NCBI GenBank assembly: GCA_905221605.1
Contig: CAJNDS010001591.1
Location: forward strand, 244,040-308,039
Length of the DNA: 64,000 nucleotides
Direction of reading: 5' to 3'
Source: Symbiodinium natans
Lineage: Eukaryota > Sar > Dinophyceae > Suessiales > Symbiodiniaceae
Shown in pieces: positions 11,087 through 22,500 of the stretch. The stretch's first letter is position 1; each line of letters opens with the position of its first letter. The notes under the pieces are model-generated. The model was not told where the DNA came from. It saw only the letters and a program-made list of their open reading frames with translations, and did not search any database. Position numbers and translations under genes: made by a program.

Positions 11087-12948
11087 TCACCGCGTGATGA
11101 GGCGCCTGACGATGTCAGGGTTCACAGAGTTTAGGGTTTAGGGTTTAGTGTTTTGGGTTTGACCAGGAGTGGGGAGGCCGGGAGATGTGGCGCCCCGAGG
11201 CCCACACTTCACGCCCATCAGCCAGCTCTTGTTGGTGTCCCAGTCCACGCTAAGCCTCAGCATCACACAGCCCTAAACCCTAAACCCTAAACCCTAAACC
11301 CTGAACCCTAAACCCTAAACCGTAACCCTAAACCCTAAACCCTAAACCCTAAACCCTAAAAACCCCAAACCCCACACAAGCAAGACAGCCAACCCATCGA
11401 AACAAAAAATGTGGAGCAAGCACTTGGTCACCCGGCTCCTGCTGCACCTTCTGGGCTGTCGCGTAGTCCTGCGCCTCCATGGCCTTTGCCAACTGGAGCA
11501 CCTCAGCTCTCCGATGTTTAGGGTTTAGGGTTTAGGGTTTAGGGTTTAGGGTTTAGGGTTTAGGGCTAAGGGTTTAGTTTTCAGGATGCAGGGTTCAGGC
11601 TTTTTGGCCCTGACATTTTTGCTCAAGACCACCCTGCCTGTTCGCAGTGTCCCTTCCCCCGCTGCCGAAGTCGATGCAAGGTCCCTGAACCCTAAACCCT
11701 AAACCCTAAACCCTACACCCTAAACCCTAAACCCTAAATCCTCAGCCCTCAACCCTAAACCCTAAAACCCTCAACCCTCAACCAGCTTCGATGGCCTTCT
11801 GCGAAGTGGCGGTCTTCAGCTGCCCCGTCCTTGGCGCTGCAGGGCTCTATATGTGGCCGGTTCTCTAAACCATGGTGCCCTTCAGGGGGGCTAGGGTTTA
11901 GGGTTTAGGGTTTAGGGTTTAGGGTTTAGGGTAAAAGGGCCCATACTTTGGAGAAGTCATCATGTGGTGCGTTGCAGGCTCGGCCCCTCCGAGCTCGGCA
12001 CGCTGTGAACTCGGCACATTTCAGCTTTTTCCAGGGCCCCGGCTGCAACTTGCCATAAAGCTCCTCTAGCTTCTTCATGATATCTTCTCTCTTCTTGGGG
12101 TTGTTGTCCTGCTGTGACCGTTTGATGCGTACACTTACTGTTGGCTAGCATGGCATGGGGGAATGAGGTAACCCTATATAATCCCTTAAAGGGTATATAT
12201 AGGGCGCGAATTCCCCTCGTTCCCTGCTAGCCAACAGTAAGTACCAGGTACAGATGCGGGCCAGGTATCAAGCAAGGCAAGAGTAGCAAATGGCAAGCTT
12301 GGCCTGGGAGCTATCCAGGAGCAGGGTGAACACGTTCTTGACCTGACTCTTCACTGTGATTGCGCAAGTGTCATTACAGTTGCGTGCTCATGATATTCAT
12401 GATCAATGATATTTTTCTTTACTAGCTGGCACGATACTGATGTTAATATAAATCCTAACAACTACTTGTCAACTATACTTGAACATCTAGAATCTAGGAC
12501 AAAGCGGAGGATGTGGGTGAGTGTGGAAGGCTCCCTAAACCTAAAACCTGATACCCTAAACCCTAGCCCATACCCTAAAAACCAAACCCTAAAAACCCTA
12601 AAACCCTCCCCCCCCCTCCCCCCCCCCCCCTCCCCCCCCCTCCCCCTCCCCCCCCCCCCTCCCCCCCCCCTCCCCCTCCCCCCCAAACACCCTACACCCT
12701 ACACACAAAACCCTAAACCCTAAACCCTAAACCCCAAAGCCCAAAGCCCAAAGCCCAAAGCCCAAAGCCCAAAGCCCAAAGCCTAAAGCCTAAACCCTGC
12801 CCTAAACCCTAAACCCTTCCCCCCGCCCCCGCCCACACCATTTATGCGCATGTGGGAGGCCAGGGAGGTGCCCGTCCGAGGTGGCGGCGTGCGCCAGGTC
12901 GTGCGGGGGCAGCGGCTCACCGATCACGCTCGAGCTGCCGCTCATTTC
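11087..12948 (-). CDS. SEC31: SEC31 exons: C-terminal SRA1-like domain
   Basis: Exons: 13228-13181 just upstream (STNQSVADANIAIQ), 12948 to about 12870 (VIGEPLPPHDLAHAAT), 12342-12304 (VKNVFTLLLDSSQ), 12108-12044 (DNNPKKREDIMKKLEELYG), 11829-11783 (TGQLKTATSQKAIEA), 11506-11437 (EVLQLAKAMEAQDYATAQKV), 11255-11208 (SVDWDTNKSWLMGV), 11105-11087 (RLITR then TGA; 19 bp). This reproduces the helical C-terminal domain shared by Sec31 and SRA1. The donor of the last intron is GT (GTGTGG), that of the 12304 exon GC, and that of the 11437 exon GC. The intron between 12304 and 12108 carries the inverted-repeat element at 12134-12241. Confidence 0.93.
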
Positions 12949-13495
12949 CTGGACAAGGCTGATAGGGTTTAGGGTTTAGGGTTTAGGGTTTAGGGTTTAG
13001 GGTTTAGGGTTTAGGGTTTAGGGTTTAGGGCTTGTGTGTAGGGTTTACCTGGGAAACTCTTTACCTACAGTTTTACGGGTTATGCCTACTAATTGAGGGT
13101 AGTTACTGCTAAACTGTAGGTAAAGAGAGTCAGAGGTAGGGTTTGCAGGGTTTTGGGATTCGTTTGACATCTACATTGTCCTGGATCGCAATGTTGGCAT
13201 CTGCCACGGACTGGTTGGTGGAGAGCTTCTGCCTTGCTGGGTGGACCCTACACCCTAAACCCTAAACCCTAAACCCTAAACCCTATCACCTGCTCGTCTG
13301 GGGCGCCGGCATCGCCTTGGTGGGCAGCGGCCAGGCCACGGGAAGGCCTTCCGTGACCGGCATGGCCGATGCAGTGGGTGCCTCGCTGAAGCAGGCGACT
13401 GGACAAACTACCCTTTTTGCATTACTACTCTAATTATTCTTGTCATTATTGCTATTATTGCTATGGTTGTTATGATTATTATGACTCTTATGATT

Positions 13496-13527
<32 letters not shown>

Positions 13528-16500
13528 TTTTATTAGCGATAATAATCATAATAAGAAGAATAATAAAAATGACAAGAACGAAGCTAATAATGAAATTAAT
13601 AATGGAAGAATACTAAAATTAAAGAGGAAAATAATAAAGACATTAATTCACGACTTGCATCACGCAGCCAAGAGGCCGTGGATTTTCCCGGGGGCATCGG
13701 AGGAGCCGGCGCTGGCGCCCTGCGGGACACGACTTGCAAGAACTATTAACAGCTGCCAGGTGACAGCAAGACCTTCTGATGTATTTCTGGGGCACCCGGC
13801 GGCTTGGCCCAACCACCCACGCCACCACCCACGCCACCAGGCACGGGACCACCCACGCCGCCGGGCACAGGACCGCCCACACCCATGCCACCACCCATGC
13901 CACCTCCCATGCCACCTCCCATGCCCATGCCACCCAGGCTGCCGGCCCCACCAGGAACCGGGCCAACGCCTGGCCCAGGCACGCCAGGCCCAACCCCGCC
14001 TGGCACACCGGGTGCTGGGCCCAAACCTGGCCCACCTGGTGCCGGCCCTAAGCCGGGCCCACCGGGTGCCGGCCCCAAACCTGGCCCACCCGGAATTGGG
14101 GTCGGCGCCCCCACGCCCAGGACATCCTCACATTGCACCGCATCCAAGAAAACAAATCGACACTCTTAAAGTGTTGAGGGCGCCACCGGACTCTTCCCTG
14201 GCATGGGCCCAGGGCCAGGGCCCATGCCATGCGTCGGATGCGACCTGCCACGAGCGTGTGAGCCGAAATAAGCGATCACAAGGCCTTTCAAACCGTCAAT
14301 AGCCCGTTGCAACCGAAGTAGCCTGTTAAAACCGTTCTGCAACAATAGCAACCCCTGAGACACCCCCCCCCAACCCTAAACCCCAAACCCTAAACCCTAA
14401 ACCCCAAAAAAACGATTAAACAAAACCCGGGACTGAGGCTCAGGCTGCGGCCAACCACCTCCGGGCATCGGCTGCTGCGGCACCGGGCCGGGAACGCTCA
14501 TCGGCATCGGCGCCTGAGTTCTCGCTGCGGGGGGGTGGCGGGGTGGGGGGGGGGGGGGGGGGCTTCTGACATGTGTCGATATCTATGATATATGTGTATG
14601 TATGTATGTATGTATGTATGTATGTATGTATGTATGTATGTATGTATGTATGTATGTATGTATGTATGTATGTATGTATGTATGTATATATATATATATA
14701 TATCTTGATTTACTTTTGGTGTATGTGCCCATTACATATATACCACACACACGTATGATGTGTGTGTATGTATATATACACATGCAGATATGCAGATATA
14801 AATAGGTATGGACAAAGAAGAAGCATGAAGCTCAATGGACCAGCTGTGCTGCGCACTTTTCCGGGCATTGCCTGAGGCAAACTCAAAACGAAACTTCAGC
14901 GTGGCAAAGAGCTACTTGCAACTTAGGGCTTGGCCGGCGCCGGCTTGGCACCTGGCAGGGGGACCATGAGATTGTGTCCTTGTTGCCTTGAAAGCCCCGA
15001 AAAACACAAGCAACTCCCATGCAGATTCGGGGTTACAGGCACCTGGAGCAGGCATCTTGGGCGCAGGTGCGGCGCCTCAGCGGGCGGAATGGGGTGGAAT
15101 GGGGTGGACTGGGGCAGAGCCCTCGCTTTCCCAAACCTAGGGCAGCGGCCGACTCGCACATCCGTGGTCTGCAGACAGGCACACATGGAAAGGCACAAGA
15201 TCTAAGGCGCAGCAATCGGGTTAGGGCTTCCAACCAAGGCTGGTGGCATTCTGCTTGCCTGGAAGGGAAATCGCGGGGCGGACCGCAACCTTGCGAAGAA
15301 GGTCCAGGCTTGCTTATCTCATCTTGCATCTTGTCTTTTCTCATCTCTTATCTACATGTATATACGTAGTAGCTAGCAATCATATACATATATATCATTC
15401 CTATAAATAAATAAATAAATATATATATATATATATATATGTATACATTTGGATATTTAATTTGCGTTACATGACATGTACGATGACCACCTGTGACAGG
15501 CTGTCCGCTCTGAGGGCCCCTGGCATCTGGCCCATCTGCGCCGGCGCCGAGTTGAAGATGCGGTCCCGGAGCGTCGCCGACGAGTTGTCGTCTCGCAGAG
15601 GCCCGGGCGCGGGGGGGGGGGGGGGGGGGTGTCAAAGTGTTTCGTGACTTTGCTTCCCAAACAGCACCCTAAAGCCTACAAAACCCCTATATGACCCTGT
15701 AAAAAACCCATATGTAAGCCCTCCATAAACCCTACGAACACCCAATATCAACCCTCTAAACCCGAGACCTGCTGCAACACAAAGACTTGCAGACTCAGAG
15801 CTCCTGGGAGGAGGCAGAGGTAGCGCATGGCCGCCGTGAGCCGACCGGAGTTCGCCAGGATCTCCGCATACCTCTTCCCCGAACCATCTGGGTTGTTTAG
15901 CTCGGGCTCAGGGTTTTGGGTTCAAGTTGAAAGAAGCGCGCGGCAGCGTCGATGTATGAGAACCCTCACCGGGGCACTTCGTCAGCTTCTGGGAGAAGAG
16001 CGGATCCGACTGTGTGGCGCAATCGGGTGTGAAAGATGCAGGAAGGTCGCGGAGGGTCATGGATTCAAGAGACGCACATCTCTCTCTTGGCCTGCTGGAA
16101 CTTGGTAACATCTTGCAGCACCGCCATCTTCTCCACCTGCTTGAAAATTGGAAGAAAAACGCGGAGGTGGCACATGGAGGTGGAGCCCAGTGATCTATGT
16201 CAATTTATAGGATTCTTAAGGGAGGGGGTTCATGGGGGGGGGCAGGTACCTAGGGAACCTTAGGGAAGCTTAGGGAGACTTGGGGGAACCCCCTTGAACC
16301 CTCCTTCATAATCAATAGCCGGGGTCCGGGCGAGGTCTTGCAGCGCCAAGTTCTGCGAGCCCTGGCACAGTGAACGCAGGCCGTTCGATGTCCCTCAAGA
16401 AGCTCTTAGGGTTCAGGGTTTTCTTACCGGATACTACTATCTCATCCCTATTAGGGAATATGAGCCCTGAACCCTTTGAGGGTTCTTCTGATTCTGGCCC

Positions 16501-19500
16501 TTAAGAAAACTTCCAGAGAGTTGTCATTTTGTTGCGCCTGAGAAGCCACGTGCGTGATGGCCCAGATGCTCACAGTCTTTGGAAAGTTCTTGGCGCAGAT
16601 GTAGCAGATCTGGTCGGGGCGAACGGGGCGCAGTAGCTGGCTTTGCATCAGTGCCAAGGAGATACGCAGACCCAAGCCCTAAAAGCCTAAACGCCCGCCA
16701 CGCCGAGGAAGAGAGAAGGGGCCCCAAAAAGGACACAAGCATAAGCTTCTTATCAGGATATCCTACCTTATTGGGCTTCTTTTTTACAGGGATTTATCTG
16801 AGACATCCCGATTCTAATGTTCGCTTCTGTGCGTTCTTGGGGGGCCCCTAAGAAGAGCCCAGAGACTCCAAAACCCCTTAATTAAGGAACATACCTTGAA
16901 TCCTATTAGGGTTCCTAAACTACAATTTCAGGGCTGTTCCTGAATTAAGGGGTTTTGGGGTCTCTGGGAGGAGAAAAAAAACGCGGGCCAGCGCCGAGCG
17001 GATGTCGAACTTCTCCTTCTCCAGGCGCTCGGCCAGCTGCTCGCAGAGCGCCTTCAAGAGCTGAGCGGCACTTTCGCAGTGGCGCAGCAGGAGCCTTAAA
17101 CCCTAAACCCTGAACCCTGAACCCTCAACCCTCAACCCTAAACCCTAAAACGTAAACCCTAAACCCTAAACCCTAAATCCTAAACCCTAAGCTTGTCCTG
17201 GTACTCGCGGCCGGAGTAGGTGGCCACGATGGCCAGCGTCTCCATCCAATGGGCCAAGTTCGAGTTGGCCACCTGCAAGGCGGGACCGAACGGCACAGCC
17301 CCTAAAGCCGGTTTAGGGTTTAGGGCTTTTCGGGCTCTTAGGGTTTCTAGGGTTTGTAGGGTTTTTAGGGTTTTTCAGGGTTTATAGGGTTTGTAGGGTT
17401 TAGAGGGTGTAGAGGGTTCATAGGGTTCATAGTGTTTATAGTGTTTATCGGGTCTATAGGGTTAAAAGGGTTTATAGGGTTTAGGGCCTATAGGGTTTAG
17501 GGTTCCCTTCAGCCCCCCTCGGCGCCAGCTTGCTGAAGTCGTTGGTCATGATGTTCCCAACGGTGGTCAGGAAGGTGTCCCCCTGAGAGGCGACTCTTCT
17601 ACGCATGGTATTCATTCGCATTCTCTTAGCCCTAAATAAGCCCTGCATAAGCCCTAAACCCTAAAACTCCAAGACCTTAAGCCCCAAACCCAACTTTCGC
17701 TGTTTCTGGTTCCTCCTGCCTGGAGGCGCAGGTACTCGTCCCGCGCGCGGGTCCACAGGGTGATTCCCCCACCCGAAGCGAGCAGCAACGCCTCCGCCGG
17801 CTCTGACATGGAAACTTTTCGGAAAGTCGGATGGCATAGGAAAAAAACCTAAACATTACATCTAAACCCTAAACCCTAAACCCCAAACCCGAAACCCTAA
17901 ACCCGAAACCGAGGGCAACGTTTTAAGGAGGCCTCGGCCATCTTGCCGCTCTTGAAGCAGAGCTCCACTGCTGCGGTGAGGTTCCCCACCTCCGAAGCGG
18001 AGCTGTGCGAGAGAGGACGACCCGATAGAGCGGGAGAGATGTAGATGCATATCTATACACATATACTTATGTGTATATATATATATATATTTATTTATCC
18101 ATATATATATATATATATAGATATATAAGCATATTTACTTGTCAAATACATATGAGGGTTTAGGGTCTAGGGAGAAGGGAGATGCAGAGGGAGAGGCGAG
18201 AGAAGAGAGCTTCCCACTTTGCTCCCTGCAAAAATTGGGGTTTCCGAAACCCTAAACCCTAAACCGTAAACCCCAAACCTTTAAACCCTAAACCCTAAAC
18301 CCTAAACCCTGTTTCGTGAACTCCCAAACGGCTGGCCCGGGGCCGGCACCAGGAGCGACTGCTTGATCAAGGCCTCGGGGCCTGAGGACCTGGGGCGATG
18401 CTCTGGTCCACCAGACCAGAGGCCCCACAGGGTTCAGGGTTCAGGGTTCAGGGTTCAGGGTTCAGGGTTTAGGGTTTAGGGTTTAGGGTTTAGGGTTTGG
18501 GGTCTAGGGTGTAGGGTTTGCATGGCACCGGTGGTTGTCTCATTTGCAGAGGCGCTGTTTATGACAGAAGCTTGACTGGGGAACATGTAATGCCGACCTT
18601 AGTGGAGGCCGCTGTTCTTCAGATGGCAGCCAAGGGATTCATTGAGAGGTATCTGGTTCCAGCTACTTGATGCTGCTGCGCTTGCTGATCGATCCCATCA
18701 GCTGGGCATTCAAGCAGACTTTTCGACCCTTCCCTCCCAAAAAGTACCATACCAGGATAAAGTTCTCTTCCATGATGCTACATGATTCAAGGGAGTCATA
18801 CTCGGTCCCCTAAAAATGTACCCTCAAAGAGGTTCCCTTCATCTACTCCTAATATGGCCCATATCTTGCCCAGGAGGATCTTCAAGAAGGGTCCCCAAAC
18901 CCAAGGGTGCAACCTTAGGGGTCCGAGGTAGGGTTTAGGGTTTAGGGTTTAGGGTTTAGGGTTTAGGGTTTAGGGTTTAGGGTTTAGGGTTTAGGGTTTA
19001 GGGTTTAGGGTTTAGGGTTCAGGATGATACTGCACGCTTCGAGGGCTCACAGGGGTCGGATCACCCAGGTGCGCTAAACCCTGCCCCGACAGCAACGCCT
19101 ACCAGCATGGGCCACTATACCCTAGAACCTCTTCAAAAAAGGCCCCCTTTATAGGGTTGATCATGGAGAGTATGAGGCCGAATATACCATCCTGGTAAGA
19201 AAACCCTCAAGCCCAAACCCTAATCCCAAAACCCTAAACAAATTCCGAGCCCTGCGCCAATCCGTGGTCTTGGCTTTGCTCGTGAGGCCCTCAGAGCATG
19301 TTGGAACTGCAGGTGGTTCTCTACACTAGGGTCCCTTTTTGGGTTTAGGGTCTAGGGCCATGAAAAAAACATATACATAGTACGGCACCAAACATGAACC
19401 CCCAAAAGGGACCCTGATGTGTGCTGAAACGGTCAGTTGCCCAAGCAGAGGACCGAAAGGTGGCCGAGGGCTGAGGGCTGAGGGCCGGGCCAGGGCCTGT

Positions 19501-22500
19501 CAGGCACAGTCCCATCTCAACACTTTTTCTCTTCGTGCTGGTCGTACCGCGAAAAGGTCAGGGGGGAGCAGAGGTTGGTCCTGGTAGTTGAGTCGTTTAA
19601 GGAACAGATTCCCACCCCCCCCCCCCCCCCCCCCTCCCTCATGTCTGGTAGCTCGGTTCCCTAACCCCCAAACCCCAAACCCTAAACCCCAAATTTCCAA
19701 ACCCTAACCCAAACCCTAAACCCCAAACCCTAAACCCTAAACCCTAGACACTGCCTCTTCCTTCTTCTTCTGCTCCTCTCGCTCCAGCTCGTCGCGCTTC
19801 TTCTGCTCCGTGGAAGCCTGAGAGGTGGTCTTTGCCCTGCACGTGCCTGCAACGCCTTGCCTTGCCCAAGGGTCCATGTACCTATATATATATACATACA
19901 TATAATATATATGTATATATATAGAGATAGATAGATGTACCTATATTTATATATATATATGGAGTATATACTTGGGCCCTGAAGCTACTCTATGGCTTTA
20001 AGGCCCAAGTACATACTACCCTAAACCGTAACCCTTAACCCTTACCCTAAACCCTAAATCCTAAACCCTAGACCCTAGACCCTAAACCCTAAACCCTAAA
20101 CGCTATGCGGTTACATGGACCCTTTCCCTTATCACCTGCTGTGCCCCAAACCGACAGCTCGTCGAAGAAGCTCTCGGCCTGCACGTTTTGCGAAAGCCGT
20201 AAAGTCGTGGGGGTACAGAATGGGTTCCTAGCGTTTAGGGTTTAGGGATTAGGGTTCAGGGCCCTAAACGCCCTATAAAACCCCAGTAAGCCCAAGTAAA
20301 CCCCATTAAGCCCTAATAAGCCCCAACAAGCCCTGTTGGCTGCAGAGCGGTGTGGCGGGTGCGGAGTCGCGGGTCCCCAGACCCTAAACCCTAAACCCTG
20401 GACCCTGACCCCTAAACCCTAAACCCTATAAACCCTAAACCCTAAACCCTCAACCCAAAACCCAAAACCCTAAACCCAACACACAAGCCTGCCTGCGTGA
20501 GGTCCAGCTCCGGGCCGAGCCTTGGAAACGCGGCGTTGCGGTTTAGCTACAATAAGGGTTTAGGGCTTAGGGCTTAGGGTTTATACGGTTTAGGGTTTAT
20601 GAAAAGCAATAAGGGTTTAGGGTTTAAGGTTGATAACAAAGATTACATACATACTCATGATCATACTGATCACAGGTAGTGCGATTATGTTTTTCTATTT
20701 GCACGGGCTTAGACAACACTCCGCGTATCTTCTTCTTGCATTTCCACTATCTTTGCCCACACTCTGTTGCGCGGAGCACGAGCTTGCTGGCTTCAAGAGG
20801 GTGCAGAAGCATTTCAGCAGCATTTGGGGAGTTCCTCGTTGAAAGGCTCTTCGGTTTCTGGTGGAATCAGCTCAAAACCACTCCACAGCCGCCTCAATCC
20901 CTCTCTTTCCCTGCTCTCCTCGCCTACCCCATGGCTTCTGCTCATTCCCAATCGAGCTCTCCCAGCAGATATCCCGGCCGAGCGCAAGCCCAGCAGGACC
21001 TAAACCCTAAACCCTAAACCCTAAAAACCCCATGATCCCTAAACCAAAACCCTGCAAACCCTAGAACTGTGCAGAGGGCGGATGGCAGCTTGGATTACGT
21101 TCCAAGCATCCGGCGAGGGAGTGGGCGGCGCAGCCGGCGTGGGCTCCTGCTGAGCCACGGAAGGGAGAGCATGGAGGCAGAGACCCCTGGTTTAGGGTTT
21201 AGGGTTTAGGGGTTAGGGTTTGGGGTTTGGGGTTTTGGGTTTGGGGTTTGGGGTTTAGGGGTTTAGGAGTTTAGGAGTTTAGGGTTTTGGAGTTTAGGAG
21301 TTTAGGGTATAGGGTATAGGGTTTAATTAGGGTTTAGGGTTTAGGGTGTAGGGCTTATAGGGTTTAGGGTTTAGGATTCGGGGTTTCGGGTTTAGGTTTG
21401 GGGTTTAAAGTTTAAGGTTCAAACCCCAAACCCTAAACCCCCTGAACCCCTAAAGCCCTCACCAAGATCCTACGAGGCGTTGCGCGAAGTGCGCGCGCGC
21501 CTCCGGCTGGCCCATGAGCTGCCCTGGCTTCGTGCCCAGGAACCGCTCGGCCTCCTGCAGGATCCGGTCCTTGAAGCGAAGACAACAAGCTGCAAAGTCA
21601 GGTTATAGTTATTCTTTCTGTCTTTTTTGTGTGGGGGGGTTGGGGGCGGTGATTAGGGGTTTAGAGTATATTCGGGTTTAGGACCATGGGTTTAGGGTTT
21701 CGGGTTTAGGGGGCATAGGGGTGTTAGGGTTTTAGGCTGTTTTCGGGTTTGTCTTGGGGACTGAAGGGTTCATGGAGCCAAAGTTTTGCAGAGCAGTGCC
21801 AGCAAGACCTCGCGCCTGGTCGAAGCCCAACAGCGTCGGCACACGCGACCGGCCCTCTTCCTGGCAATGAAGTAGGGTTTAGGGTTTAGGGTTTAGGGGT
21901 TCAGGGTTCAGGGTTTAGGGTTTAGGGTGGCGCAATTGCTTCCAGAATGTCCCTAAACTGCCAGGGGGCCTACTTGTTGTGCCCTTAAAGGGTCTTCGCA
22001 ACCTCGTTCTACGAACTCTTCGGGTTCGAGTAAGCTCAACCTACTATCTCGAATGAGTTCCTAGAAGTCAAGGGTTGTGCAGCAGTTTGCAGGGCCTCTG
22101 CCAGCGTGGCCATGAGCTCCCACATGAGCCCCTCCTGAGAGGCCACTCCGCCGCAGGTCCGCGTCTGGCAGGGGCAAGGAACATGCAAGGCCGCAAGGTC
22201 ACCGAAGCAGAGCAAGAAAGCAAGACAAACAAAGCCGCCGATGTAGAGACCCTAAAGCCTAATTCCTTAGCCTTACGAACCCTCAATAAAACCCTAAACC
22301 CTATAAACCCAAACCCCTATAAGCCCAAAACCCTGAACCCTAACCCCTATTAGCACTGTTAACCCCGTTAACCCCATTAACCCCATTAACCCTATTAACC
22401 CTGTGAACTCTATTAACCCTAACACCCCTAGTAACCCCACTAACCCTACTACCCTTAAACCCTAAAACCCTAAACCCTAAAACCCTTAAACCCCTAAAAC

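Noticed and set aside
12406-12723. Long proline-rich plus-strand open frame
   Set aside because: It runs through poly-C and CCCTAAA repeat inside a SEC31 intron; the peptide is repeat-derived.
13463-14302. 279-residue plus-strand open frame
   Set aside because: It begins in an ATG microsatellite and passes through the Pro/Gly-rich block that fits the SEC31 linker on the minus strand; no family on plus.
14573-14805. Open frames of MYVC/IHTY repeats
   Set aside because: Artefacts of a TATG microsatellite.
20480-21000. Exon-like islands between SEC31 exons at 21099 and 20178
   Set aside because: The flanking exons join directly in phase (AWN to AESFFDELS) and match Sec31 without them.
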